Positions 8,060-16,953 of a stretch of DNA of 64,000 nucleotides are shown piece after piece (position 1 is the first letter of the stretch; each line of letters starts with the position of its first letter). A program made the translations under genes and the position numbers. Under the pieces are notes generated by a model. It was not told where the DNA came from, did no database searches, and was given only the letters and a program-made list of their open reading frames with translations. The DNA is taken from assembly GCA_003152315.1 (NCBI GenBank), contig PLZV01000025.1, positions 1 to 64,000 on the forward strand, read 5' to 3'. This DNA comes from Verrucomicrobiota bacterium. GTDB lineage: Bacteria > Verrucomicrobiota > Verrucomicrobiia > Palsa-1439.

Positions 8060-9699
8060 ACAAACCACGGTCAACATCCAGCCCGCCGCTCTCCCCCAAG
8101 GCGGAATGGCTCATCGTGGCGGTGATTGTCGCGGTCGGTGCGTGGTTGCGGTTTCAACATCTGGAGCTACTGGAGTTCAAAGGCGACGAGGCATTTGCAG
8201 CGAACCGGGCGCTGGAGTTTGTTCATGGCGGCAAACTGCCGACGTCCGGGCTGATGTCGAGCGTGGGCGTTTCGAACCCGCCGCTCTTCATCTGGCTGTT
8301 GATCCCGATGTTTTTCATTACCTCGAGCATTGCGGGTGTGTGTTGCCTGATTGCCAGCCTGGGACTGGCGGCGGTGGTCGCGACCTGGTGGATTGGACGG
8401 AAATATTACGGTCCGTTAACCGGGCTGGTAGCGGCGGCATTGTTTGCGACTGCGCCGTGGGCGGTTATTTATTCCCGGAAAATCTGGGCGCAGGATTTCG
8501 TGCCGGTCTTCGCCACCGGGACGATGTGGGCGGTGCATGCGCTTATTCTCGGAAAGAAACCGAAGGCGGTGTTCTGGGTGTTGTGCCTGCCGTTGTGTGT
8601 GATCCAGATTCACTACAGCGGGTTTGCCCTGACGGCGACCGTGGTGGCCATTTTGCTGCTCCTGCGGCCGAAGATCGATTGGCGACTGGCGGTTGCCGGT
8701 GTCGGGTTGGCGCTGGCGCTGGCGGTACCCTACGTCATGGCACAACAGAAGGACAACTGGGTGGAGTGGAAGCGGATGTCGGAAGAACGCAGCAGCAGCC
8801 GCTGGGAGAAGCTTCCGTTGGGGATGACGATCAATCCGCAGAGCGGTTACCCGTTCCCGCGACGGCCGAGTGAAGCCTGGGAACACGCCCTGGCGATCAT
8901 GAATGCCGGCGAGATCGAGGACGTGCTAGGATTGAGCACCGGCAAGGAATTTGATCCCAATCGGATTTGGGTCAGCAAGGGCGCGGGACAGAACCGGTAT
9001 TTTGAGTCGTCGCTGACACTGGGTGATTGGCTGCCGGTGCTGCAGCGACTGGCGTTTCTCGCGGCCCTGGGATGGTTCTGCGTGGTGGCCGCGAAATCCG
9101 GGAAAGCCGTGTTCCGCCGCGAAGTGACGGCGGATGAGGAGTCGAAGCGGGCCTGGATTTTGGCACTGTGGTTTGTCGTGCCGCTGGGCGTCTATTTCAT
9201 CGCCGGGTTGTGGACTTATTTGTCGTACTACGTGATTCTGTACCCCATGTTCTTCCTGATCTTTGGGGCACTAAGTCAACGCGCTGTACCGGCGAAAATC
9301 CTGATGGCTGGCGTGGCGGTGTTCGTGGTGGGGAATGTGATTTTTACGCTGGACATGGATGCGTATTTGACGCGCTACGGAGGAGCCCAGGGCACGTATG
9401 GATCCGGGCTTGGCTTCAAGGAGGCGACGGCGAAATTTGTGGCGGCGCAGGCGGACACCGGGAAGCTTGTCATAGAGAACCGGCTGCTGCAGATGGACCA
9501 TTGGCAGCGCACGGAACTGGCGCAGCAGGATCTACCTTTTCTGGCGATGCAAGGTAGTCACGGAGATGTACTGGCCACCAATACCGTGGTGCTTGTTGTG
9601 GACGACAACCGGACGAGTTTCGACGCCGGTCGAGTGAACTTTGGCGGTTTGAGCACCAACTTTGGTCCGATGCGCGTTTACCTTATCAACCGGCCATGA
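8056..9699 (+). CDS. Multi-pass membrane glycosyltransferase, GT39/ArnT-like
   Basis: This is an integral membrane protein of about 547 aa with roughly 10-12 hydrophobic segments beginning at WLIVAVIVAVGAWLRF. The first periplasmic loop carries the acidic motif FKGDEAFAANRALEF, which is the ExD/DE catalytic loop of polyprenyl-phosphate-dependent GT-C enzymes (PMT/ArnT). By family it transfers a sugar from a polyprenyl-phosphate donor to a protein or glycolipid on the outer face of the inner membrane. I place the start at TTG 8056, overlapping the upstream TGA, instead of the ORF-track ATG at 7990, which lies inside the previous gene. Confidence 0.85.
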   Translation: MNKPRSTSSPPLSPKAEWLIVAVIVAVGAWLRFQHLELLEFKGDEAFAANRALEFVHGGKLPTSGLMSSVGVSNPPLFIWLLIPMFFITSSIAGVCCLIASLGLAAVVATWWIGRKYYGPLTGLVAAALFATAPWAVIYSRKIWAQDFVPVFATGTMWAVHALILGKKPKAVFWVLCLPLCVIQIHYSGFALTATVVAILLLLRPKIDWRLAVAGVGLALALAVPYVMAQQKDNWVEWKRMSEERSSSRWEKLPLGMTINPQSGYPFPRRPSEAWEHALAIMNAGEIEDVLGLSTGKEFDPNRIWVSKGAGQNRYFESSLTLGDWLPVLQRLAFLAALGWFCVVAAKSGKAVFRREVTADEESKRAWILALWFVVPLGVYFIAGLWTYLSYYVILYPMFFLIFGALSQRAVPAKILMAGVAVFVVGNVIFTLDMDAYLTRYGGAQGTYGSGLGFKEATAKFVAAQADTGKLVIENRLLQMDHWQRTELAQQDLPFLAMQGSHGDVLATNTVVLVVDDNRTSFDAGRVNFGGLSTNFGPMRVYLINRP

Positions 9700-11348
9700 A
9701 ACTGCTTTTCGAGACAAAATGGGAGCGTAATGCCGCCATTGTGTTGGTGGCGTTGTGGGCGCTGCTGTTTCTCCCGAACCTGCGGACGAATCCAAACTGG
9801 TACGGCGACGAGGGTGAGTGGATGGAGAAATCCTGGACGTTCATCCACGGGACGGCACGGATCGGGCCTATCGTGGACGACTTCATTTTCCCGTACCCAT
9901 ACCCGCCGCTTTACATGATTGTGAACGGCGCGCTGCTGCGCGTGTTCGGCAACGACATCGTCGTGGGCCGCGCGCTGGGCGTGGTGACGGCGCTGGCAGC
10001 CGGGGCGCTGTTGTTTTGGATTGGGACTCGTCTTCGCGATAAACAGTTTGGCTTTCTTTGCGCGGCTGCGTTCCTGGTTTACTCCGAGGCGAACGTTAAT
10101 TTTCGTTGGGTGCGTTCCCATCCGATGTCCGGCACGTGGGCTTTGGCGTCGGTCGGGTTTTTGGTTTGTTACGTCCAGGAGAAGCGCCTGCGTGACGCGG
10201 TGTGGGCGGGGGTGTTTTGTTCGTTGGCGACGGCGACGAATTATTTCACGTACCCCCTGGTCGGGGCGGTGGTCGCGACGGTGGCGATGGTGAATTGGCG
10301 CGAATGGAAATCATCGCGTGCGTGGCGGGATGTGATCATTGCCGGTGCGCTGGCGTGCGCCTACGCGGGTCTGTTTGTCTTGTGGTACAGCGCGGCGCAC
10401 GGATGGGGGCACTTGATGACGCAGGTAGGGCGGCTGACGAGCATTGCCAACAACGAGGCGCGTCCGACCTTCGGCGGCGAGATTGGGCGATTCATTGAAA
10501 ACGTGTGGACCCTCGGTTTCAAGACGCCGACACAAGGACCGCCGATGCCGTGGTCGGGACATGATTGGTGGCTGACCGTGGCGACGATCGGTTTCGTGTT
10601 TCTTCCGACGCGTGCCTGGCGATTGCGGTTGTGGGTGCCGTTTTGGTTGTTGGTGTTGATGTACGGCGTGTTCAAGAAGCTCAACAATGTACCGTTGTTT
10701 TTCTATCCCGCGACAATCTTCCTGCCGCTCATGGCGGTGGGCTTTGCCGGAGTGCTGACGTGGGTTGGGGAGTTGGTTAAAAAGATTGCGGTAAAATCAA
10801 AGGATGCGACCGCAATGGCGGTCGCCATTCTCGTGCTTGCCGGGTTCGGCCTGCAGTCGGCTGCCGGTGCGTGGGGTCATTTCCATACTCGCATCGACAT
10901 GTGGACCCAGCAGTCCGCGACGGACGGCGAGGCGGCCATGGCTTACGTCAACGCGCACACGGCGAAGGACGACTTCGTGATTGTGCCCAAGCAGATCTAC
11001 TGGCTGGCGCGGTGCGACCGCCGCAGCATGTTGACTTTCTGCGCGCGTTACGAGGGGGTGGACAATGACATGCCCGTGCCAACGCACATTCCGACGGAGC
11101 TCTACTGGTTTGATTGCCGGCTGGAGCAGGCAAAGTTCCTCGTCCTGGAGTATGGAGTCGAGCAGCGAACACTCCCGGATGGACGAACCGGGCAGTTGCC
11201 AGTGGGCATCGATGCAGTGTATACCATCGGCCTACGGGGCGTACGCGAAGTGATCCAGCAGGTGCAACAAGAGAAGTGGCCGGTCGTGTTTCACCAGGGG
11301 GCCTATCTGGTGATGGCAAATCCGCGGATTGTAAAGGAGACGAAATAG
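9696..11348 (+). CDS. Multi-pass membrane glycosyltransferase, GT39-like (paralogue)
   Basis: 550 aa with many hydrophobic helices. After the first TM (IVLVALWALLFLPNL), the loop WYGDEGEWMEKSWTFIHG carries the acidic GDE motif of GT-C transferases. The long C-terminal region after residue ~390 is soluble and probably periplasmic. It starts with ATGA, overlapping the preceding GT39 gene by 4 nt. It is probably a second transferase acting on a lipid-linked sugar in the same pathway; acceptor and donor are unknown. Confidence 0.83.
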   Translation: MKLLFETKWERNAAIVLVALWALLFLPNLRTNPNWYGDEGEWMEKSWTFIHGTARIGPIVDDFIFPYPYPPLYMIVNGALLRVFGNDIVVGRALGVVTALAAGALLFWIGTRLRDKQFGFLCAAAFLVYSEANVNFRWVRSHPMSGTWALASVGFLVCYVQEKRLRDAVWAGVFCSLATATNYFTYPLVGAVVATVAMVNWREWKSSRAWRDVIIAGALACAYAGLFVLWYSAAHGWGHLMTQVGRLTSIANNEARPTFGGEIGRFIENVWTLGFKTPTQGPPMPWSGHDWWLTVATIGFVFLPTRAWRLRLWVPFWLLVLMYGVFKKLNNVPLFFYPATIFLPLMAVGFAGVLTWVGELVKKIAVKSKDATAMAVAILVLAGFGLQSAAGAWGHFHTRIDMWTQQSATDGEAAMAYVNAHTAKDDFVIVPKQIYWLARCDRRSMLTFCARYEGVDNDMPVPTHIPTELYWFDCRLEQAKFLVLEYGVEQRTLPDGRTGQLPVGIDAVYTIGLRGVREVIQQVQQEKWPVVFHQGAYLVMANPRIVKETK

Positions 11349-11349
11349 C

Positions 11350-12102
11350 GTGGCGCAGGACGAACAAGCGTTGGTTATTATTCCGACTTACAACGAGAAG
11401 GAGAACATCCACTCGATCGTCGAGCTGGTGTTGTCGCAGGTCGCGAATCTCGAAATCCTGGTAGTGGATGATAACTCGCCCGACGGCACCGCGGCCATCG
11501 TGACCGAGATGGCGCAAGCCAACCCGCGCGTGCATCTGTTGAGCCGGGCGGGGAAGCTGGGACTGGGCACGGCGTATATTGCGGGATTCAAGTGGGGCCT
11601 GGCTCGTGGTTATGCCTACCTGATCGAGATGGACGCAGATTTTTCCCACGATCCCTGCGAGATCCCGAACATGTTGAAAGCGATCCAGCAAGCGGACCTC
11701 GTTCTCGGCTCACGCTACATCGACGGCGTACGCGTCGTGAACTGGCCGCTCTCGCGCCTTTTTTTGAGCAAGGGTGCTTCTTACTATGTCCGAATCATCA
11801 CGGGTTTGCCGATCCACGACCCGACGGGAGGTTTTAAATGCTTCCGCCGAAAAGTCCTGGAGACAATTGAACTCGATAAGGTGCGAAGTAATGGCTACGC
11901 CTTCCAGATTGAGATGACGCACAAGGCATGGATGATGGGTTTCCGGGTCCGGGAGATTCCGATTACATTCGCTGACCGCTCTGCGGGGCAATCCAAAATG
12001 TCCGGACACATCGTGCGCGAAGCGCTCTGGATGGTTTGGTCGCTGGCATTTGCGCACGGATTTCGACGCAAGCCACACGCCACGTTGAAGTCCGACGCGT
12101 GA
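11350..12102 (+). CDS. Polyprenol-phosphate mannosyltransferase (DPM1-like GT2)
   Basis: This 250-aa GT-A enzyme has VIIPTYNEKENI at the N-terminus, EILVVDDNSPDGTA, the catalytic YLIEMDADFSHDP, VLGSRYIDG, DPTGGFKCFRR, and the C-terminal RSAGQSKMSG. These are signatures of polyprenol monophosphomannose synthase (DPM1 type). It would make polyprenyl-P-mannose (or another hexose) for the membrane transferases on either side. There is no C-terminal membrane domain. Translation starts at GTG 11350, 1 nt after the previous stop. Confidence 0.9.
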   Translation: MAQDEQALVIIPTYNEKENIHSIVELVLSQVANLEILVVDDNSPDGTAAIVTEMAQANPRVHLLSRAGKLGLGTAYIAGFKWGLARGYAYLIEMDADFSHDPCEIPNMLKAIQQADLVLGSRYIDGVRVVNWPLSRLFLSKGASYYVRIITGLPIHDPTGGFKCFRRKVLETIELDKVRSNGYAFQIEMTHKAWMMGFRVREIPITFADRSAGQSKMSGHIVREALWMVWSLAFAHGFRRKPHATLKSDA

Positions 12103-12145
12103 CGATGGCGACGGCCAGCGAGGGCATGAGCCAGCCTCAAAAACC

Positions 12146-15100
12146 ATGAGCGATTCCCCAGAGCCGACCGGGACGACGGAATCCGCGCACGGGATTTCGC
12201 GCGAGCCAACACCGTTCTTCAGTGTTTGCGACAAAGTTGCGTTCACACTCGCCAGTACCGTGGCGTTCGCGGGCTATTGGTATACGTTGGCGCCCAGCGT
12301 GACGCTGGAGGATTCCGGCGGGTTCCTGACGGCGGCTTACAGCCTGGGCGTGCCGCATCCGCCGGGGTACCCGGTGTGGACGATCCTCGCATGGATTTGG
12401 CAGTGGATCATTCCGTTCGGCAGCGTCGCCCGGCGCGTGAACCTGATGTCTGCGTTTTTTGGCGCGCTCGCCGTCGGTTTCGCGGCCCTGCTGATTTCGA
12501 AGAGCGGGCGCGTGTTGGCGTCGCGGTGTGGTTTTCTGCAGCCGATCGAGAACAAGCGCGGGCTGCGCCGGATCATCCTCGCCAGTTCTGTGTCCGCGTC
12601 GCTGATCCTGGCCTTTTCGCCCGTGATGTGGTCGCAGTCGGTGATCACGGAGGTGTACGCGTTGAACGCGTTCTTCCTGATGGTGACGCTGGTGCTGCTG
12701 TATCGCTGGAGCTTCGAGACGGAACGGCGCGGACGGCTCTACCTGGCGGCGTTCCTGTGGGGCGTGAGCCTGACGAACCACCAGACGCTGGTGTTGCTGA
12801 CGGTGGCCTTCCCGACGTTTGTGTGGCTGGCGGATCGCAAGCTCGGGCGGGACGTGCTCGTCCCGATCCTGGCGGTGATTGTGCTCGGAGTCTTGAAGAT
12901 GATTGTGACCCAGAACAGTCAGTTCCATCAGGGAGGATTCTCCGCGATTTGGATTCTGGCACACGGCGTGGGCGCGGGAGTATGGTTGTACCTGCTGTGG
13001 AAGGAAAGTTCCGGGTTGCTGCTGCTGTGGCGGCAGGTGCTCGCGACTTACGCGGCGGTGATTCTCGGACTGGCGGTGTACGCTTATCTCCCGTTGTCGT
13101 CCGCAACGAATCCGCCGATGAATTGGGGTTACACACGCACGGTTGCGGGCTTCTTCCACCAGTTCACGCGCGGCCAACTCGAGAAAGTCCACACCGAGCG
13201 CACCGTGTTGCAGTTCTGGGGCCAGGTCAACATGTTCTTCGACGACCTCAAGACACAGTTCAACATCGTGTACGCCCTGATCGCCCTCGTGGCGCTGTTT
13301 TTCTATCGTGATTTGGCGCGTGAGGATCGGAACTGGTTGGTGTTCCTGTTGATTGCCTTCCTGTTCCTGGGGTTGGACTTCATTTTTCTTGCGAATCCGA
13401 GTTTCGAAAAGCAGAAGCATTTCACCGACCTGGTGTTTTTCCTACCGTGTCACTGCGTCTACGCCCTTTGGATCGGCTACGGCTTGATACTTGGAGCGGG
13501 ATATCTTTTGTCCGAGAAGCCATGGTTGCAGGGAGCGGCGCTGCCGATGGCGGTTCTGGTGTTGGCGTTGCCGATCGTGTCCGTGGCGATCAACTGGGCG
13601 GACAACGAGGAGCGCGGCCACGATTTTGGCTATCAGTTTGGCTATCGCATGTTCAAACCGGGGGGAGGTTACCCCGAGATGGAGAAGGGCGCCATTCTCT
13701 TTGGCGGCACAGATGCGGGGCGTTTTGTACCGACGTACATGATCCATGTCGAGAGCCAGGTGTCGCCGCGCGCCAGGACACAACTGGCGAAATATCCCGA
13801 GAGCGCCACGTTCGATCGTCGGGATGTTTACATCATCACCCAGAACGCGCTCGCGGATGGGAGGTACATGCATTCCGTCCGTGACCATTACGGGGCCGAC
13901 CGTCCTGACCCGAAAAGACCCGAGACATTGAAGGATCGTTCCGGTTGGCAGGGTGCGTTGTTCGATTTCGCATGGCAACATTTGGGGCGCGAGGAAGCCT
14001 ACCCGCGACAGCCAATCTGGGTTCCGGGAGAAAGCGATTTACAGATGGCATTGCAGCAGTATCTGGAAGAACTCCGCGCGCGCCCGCGGTTACCGGGCGA
14101 AGACGTGAAGGTTGAAGGGGGCCGCGTCAGCGTGCAAGGCATCGCCAGCATCATGGCGGTCAACGGCTACGTAATCCGGGAGATTTTCGCCCACAACAGG
14201 GACCAGCACACGTTTTACATCGAGGAGAGTTACGCCATCGCCTGGCTGTACCCGTACCTGGAACCGTATGGGATTATTTTGAAGATCAATCGCGATCCAC
14301 TTCCGCAACTCACCGCCGCGATGGTCGCGCGCGATCGCGCTTACTGGGACGCGCTGTTTGAGGACCTGCACCATGATCCGCGGTTCGACCGCGACGACGT
14401 GGCGGAGAAAACATTCGCCAAACTCCGCACGGTCATTGGCGGTCTCTATGCCTTCCGGCACATGGTTTCGGAAGCGGAGTATGCCTACAAACAGGCCATC
14501 GCCCTCTGTCCCGACGGCCCCGATGGAAACTTTCATCTGGCCCAGCTCTACGTTGAGGACGGACGGTTCGATGATGGGGTGGCGGTTCTTCAGGAGTACC
14601 AAAGGCACGACCGGTACAACCTGCGGATTCGTGAAGTGATCCGGGTCATCCAGGAGTTGAAGCGGCAAATGGGCGAGGAACGCGAACTGGAGCAGCAATA
14701 CGCGGCGCAGCCCGGCGACCTGCCGCTGGCGCTGCTGCTTATCGACTCCTACGCCCGGCATCAACGAACGGACGCCATCGACGAAGTTGTCACCGCGCTG
14801 GTGGCGAGCCCCGGTCTGCCCGCCGATACGTTCCTGCAACTTGCGCAGCGGTATCTTGCGCTCGGACGGCTGGATCGCGCCACCGACCTGCTGACGGTCA
14901 TGGCGCAGCGGTATCCGCAAAACGAGGTTGCCTGGTACAGTCTCGGTGTGGTGCAATGTGCGCGAAGGAATTGTGACGGAGCGGTCGCGGCGCTGGAGCA
15001 CGCACTTGCGCTCGATGGCGCGGACCATCGTCTCCTGGACACAATCCGCGGCGACCCGCGCCTGGACAATTGCCGTCAACATCCACGCTTCCAGCAGATC

Positions 15101-15169
15101 CTCGGTCATCAATCCAACCAACCGCAGTCCTCCACCATCCTGCCCGGTGGCATGACGATTACGCACTAA
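12146..15169 (+). CDS. DUF2723 membrane protein (TMEM260-like O-glycosyltransferase candidate) with TPR tail
   Basis: 1007 aa. The first ~400 residues carry about 10 membrane segments and the DUF2723 signature: YTLAPSVTLEDSGGFLTAAYSLG then VPHPPGYPVW, where the ED pair is the presumed catalytic acid site. The middle soluble region is unassigned. Residues ~740-990 contain tetratricopeptide-like helices (EAEYAYKQAIALCPDGP; LAQRYLALGRLDRATDLL). DUF2723 proteins are relatives of eukaryotic TMEM260, an O-mannosyltransferase. As last large gene of the run, directly after a polyprenol-P-mannose synthase, it fits a protein O-glycosylation role. That role is inferred from family and context. Confidence 0.86.
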   Translation: MSDSPEPTGTTESAHGISREPTPFFSVCDKVAFTLASTVAFAGYWYTLAPSVTLEDSGGFLTAAYSLGVPHPPGYPVWTILAWIWQWIIPFGSVARRVNLMSAFFGALAVGFAALLISKSGRVLASRCGFLQPIENKRGLRRIILASSVSASLILAFSPVMWSQSVITEVYALNAFFLMVTLVLLYRWSFETERRGRLYLAAFLWGVSLTNHQTLVLLTVAFPTFVWLADRKLGRDVLVPILAVIVLGVLKMIVTQNSQFHQGGFSAIWILAHGVGAGVWLYLLWKESSGLLLLWRQVLATYAAVILGLAVYAYLPLSSATNPPMNWGYTRTVAGFFHQFTRGQLEKVHTERTVLQFWGQVNMFFDDLKTQFNIVYALIALVALFFYRDLAREDRNWLVFLLIAFLFLGLDFIFLANPSFEKQKHFTDLVFFLPCHCVYALWIGYGLILGAGYLLSEKPWLQGAALPMAVLVLALPIVSVAINWADNEERGHDFGYQFGYRMFKPGGGYPEMEKGAILFGGTDAGRFVPTYMIHVESQVSPRARTQLAKYPESATFDRRDVYIITQNALADGRYMHSVRDHYGADRPDPKRPETLKDRSGWQGALFDFAWQHLGREEAYPRQPIWVPGESDLQMALQQYLEELRARPRLPGEDVKVEGGRVSVQGIASIMAVNGYVIREIFAHNRDQHTFYIEESYAIAWLYPYLEPYGIILKINRDPLPQLTAAMVARDRAYWDALFEDLHHDPRFDRDDVAEKTFAKLRTVIGGLYAFRHMVSEAEYAYKQAIALCPDGPDGNFHLAQLYVEDGRFDDGVAVLQEYQRHDRYNLRIREVIRVIQELKRQMGEERELEQQYAAQPGDLPLALLLIDSYARHQRTDAIDEVVTALVASPGLPADTFLQLAQRYLALGRLDRATDLLTVMAQRYPQNEVAWYSLGVVQCARRNCDGAVAALEHALALDGADHRLLDTIRGDPRLDNCRQHPRFQQILGHQSNQPQSSTILPGGMTITH

Positions 15170-15242
15170 TTGCTGAGCGGCGGCGTTCTTTTTCTCTCTG
15201 GCGGAGGAACTTGGCGCGGGTATTGCTATTTTGCACAATTGA

Positions 15243-15494
15243 ATGAAGACCGGAAGAATCAACCGACCAACCCCCCTCAGCCTCGCGTTGCACGCTCTCA
15301 AAACCGCGATCCTTGAAGGGGCGACGTGGCGGTACGAGCAGTTGGTCAGCGTGGCAGTGAAAGCGGGGGCGACCGATGAGCAGATCGATCTCGTGGCGCA
15401 TGAAGCCATCGAGGCAATGTTTGCCCGGGCGGAACAGCCGATCACGCCACGCAACCTCACGCATTTGTGCGCCGCCGGCTATTTTCGTCGCTGA
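15243..15494 (+). CDS. Small helical hypothetical protein
   Basis: 83 aa, not recognised. The sequence is predicted largely helical (LALHALKTAILEGATWRYEQ; DEQIDLVAHEAIEAMFARAE) with no signal peptide or membrane segment. It lies 73 nt downstream of the DUF2723 gene on the same strand and could be the last gene of the operon. Codon use resembles its neighbours, which supports a real gene. No function can be given. Confidence 0.55.
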   Translation: MKTGRINRPTPLSLALHALKTAILEGATWRYEQLVSVAVKAGATDEQIDLVAHEAIEAMFARAEQPITPRNLTHLCAAGYFRR

Positions 15495-15884
15495 AGCGGA
15501 CTTTTTTGGACGCTTCGGCCTGAGAAGGCCGGAGCCGCTCTCCCGCACCCTGTCAATCCGCTCCTCATTATCGTCTGCTTGGAATTCATTTCGGGCTTCC
15601 GCGTACAACGGGCGGTCTCGCCCGTTGGAATTGGCGAGGTCGTACCCCAACTCCAAAGCTGACCCCACGGGAGCGTGGGAGCGACCTCAGCGTTGCGACA
15701 CCTACTGCCATCGCCGCTATTCTCGGTAATCTCCTCTCCCCTCCGGGGGAGAGGATTAAGGTGAGGGGATTCAAGGGCTCGTCGGTCGGATTCCGTCTGA
15801 GCTAACCCAAAACGAACCCAAAATCTGGCCCCCGCAGCGCTCAAAAAGGGTCGAATTGTGGTGTCCGGTGGGTTCGTTTTCCAA

Positions 15885-15926
15885 ACCGAGTCGGACGAGA
15901 TGCCGCGATGTAGTTGCCGCGGCAAC
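15885..15926 (-). repeat. Dispersed intergenic repeat family 1, short variant
   Basis: Contains GAGTCGGACGAGATGCCGCG followed by TTGCCGCGGCAAC. It shares its outer modules with the copies at 16324, 28465 and 59652 but lacks the middle. Confidence 0.55.
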
Positions 15927-15960
15927 CGAACCCCTCAAAACAAGCCCAATTGTGGTGTCC

Positions 15961-15992
15961 CGGTGGGTTCGTTTTCCAAAACGAACCCACCG
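15961..15992. repeat. 32-nt near-perfect palindrome
   Basis: The 15-nt arm CGGTGGGTTCGTTTT is followed by a CC centre and its exact reverse complement. A second partial copy of the left arm occurs at about 15867-15882 and a third fragment (GTGGGTTCGTTTCGCAG) near 16063. It could form a hairpin or cruciform; there is no T-tract, so a terminator is unlikely. Confidence 0.8.
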
Positions 15993-16323
15993 AAAAACTT
16001 CCCATTCCAAAGTTCTAAACCTCTGGCAGGGCGACGGATACGCTCAAAACACACCCGGAAAACGGTGGGTTCGTTTCGCAGAAACCATGTTTTTGGGGAC
16101 CCTCTTTTTCCACAAGGTTCGCTTTAAGAGCACACCTTCTTCCTTGGCCTTACTAGCATCGTTGAAAAGTGGGCGGACTTTTCGCCCTATGCTTTCCCTA
16201 TTTCAAAGAACTATACCGACTATACCCATCTCCCCACACCGTGTCCAGCAAAAACTATCCTTTAACGATATTTGCGAGACCCCCGGCTGTAGGCCGCAAG
16301 CCGAGTTCCACGGAGTCAAGATC

Positions 16324-16368
16324 GACGGAGCCGAGTCGGACGAGACGCCGCTGTCGTCTGCGGCAAAC
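16324..16368 (-). repeat. Dispersed intergenic repeat family 1
   Basis: A 45-nt unit starting GACGGAGCCGAGTCGGACGA and ending GTCTGCGGCAAAC. It matches the reverse complement of 28465-28509 with only two differences. It lies in non-coding DNA in every case seen. Confidence 0.75.
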
Positions 16369-16460
16369 GCGCCAATGACTTGCCGATGGCGCAACCCTCA
16401 CGCGGTGGGGTTCGGTGTAGCCGCCTCGCTCTGTCGAGGCGTTTTCCGCCAATCCACAAA

Positions 16461-16516
16461 GCGCAATATAATGCGCCTAACGGCGGTTTTCTTCTATGAA
16501 GCGCATTATATTGCGC
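16461..16516. repeat. Inverted pair of GCGCAATATAATGCGC units
   Basis: GCGCAATATAATGCGC at 16461-16476 and its exact reverse complement at 16501-16516, separated by 24 nt. Each unit contains a perfect TATAAT -10 box, one per strand, facing each other. This could be a hairpin, a transposon-end relic or convergent promoters; no -35 box is clear. Confidence 0.6.
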
Positions 16517-16810
16517 ATAATGAACGACGTAAGTATGGGGAATTCGTCGCCCTACTTCTGGCCCCCATAGCTTTGGCGAAGGCGGATCCCCCTCCCGAGC
16601 CGGACGAGTCCGCCATAGCTCGAAGAGCGACGGAGGATCGGAGGGGCAGGGGTGGGTTCCGCGCCTTGCGATATTGTAGGGCACGCGGCCCGCGTGCCGT
16701 CGTCCGCCCCTGAATTCCCCGCAACCGACCCGCCCCGCGTTCGTGCCTTCGTCTGTCGCCCGCTTCCCCAATCTCCCATCCCTCATCCTTGCCCTCTGCG
16801 CGTTCCCCAA

Positions 16811-16845
16811 AAAGCAAAAGAGCGGGAGGCATATCCCGCTCTTTT
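16811..16845 (-). terminator. Rho-independent terminator of the tracrRNA
   Basis: A perfect 12-bp stem (AAAAGAGCGGGA paired with TCCCGCTCTTTT, 6-nt loop), followed on the minus strand by TTTTGCTTTTT. It ends the tracrRNA candidate and could also isolate it from the repeat region to the left. Confidence 0.9.
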
Positions 16846-16945
16846 GAGACTAGAAACGCTTTTGAACCGATGTATCCGCGTGGCGGATAGGGAAGCGGTC
16901 TGCGTTATCTAACTTTGTCTTGATTCCGGCGGGAAGAGTACCAGA
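16811..16945 (-). ncRNA. tracrRNA candidate of the type II-C CRISPR system
   Basis: On the minus strand the RNA would begin with an anti-repeat (about 16942 to 16912) that pairs with the 5' part of the minus-strand repeat. The uninterrupted pairing CTTTG then CTTGATTCC is broken by a single mismatch, followed by a UAAAU bulge on the crRNA side and a GGCGGG/CCCGCC upper stem. The tail contains nested pairs AACGC/GCGTT, ACCG/CGGT and the hairpin TATCCGC-CAC-GCGGATA, then a strong terminator hairpin. It is divergent from cas9, ending 9 nt from its ATG. The promoter is unclear; TTGGCA with TACTCT 18 nt later is possible. Length would be roughly 115-135 nt. Confidence 0.85.
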
Positions 16946-16953
16946 ATCACCCC

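Larger units (their letters stand above)
15495..16810 (+). other. Gene-free, repeat-rich intergenic region upstream of the CRISPR locus
   Basis: About 1.3 kb without a convincing gene. The ORF-track frames here, including a 285-aa one, have no family motifs and run through repeats. The region holds a widespread-looking CTCCCC...GGGGGAGAGGATTAAGG palindromic element near 15725-15770, two near-copies of an AATTGTGGTGTCC-CGGTGGGTTCG unit (around 15852 and 15947), a long palindrome, two copies of a dispersed repeat and a pair of inverted TATAAT-containing repeats. It looks like a decayed insertion zone between the glycosylation operon and the CRISPR-Cas locus. Confidence 0.6.

Noticed and set aside
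12137-13420. 427-aa minus-strand ORF
   Set aside because: Antisense of the DUF2723 membrane domain; Gln/Arg-rich, no motif.
15856-16713. 285-aa ORF upstream of cas9
   Set aside because: It runs through palindromes and dispersed repeats, has no RBS or family motif and atypical composition.
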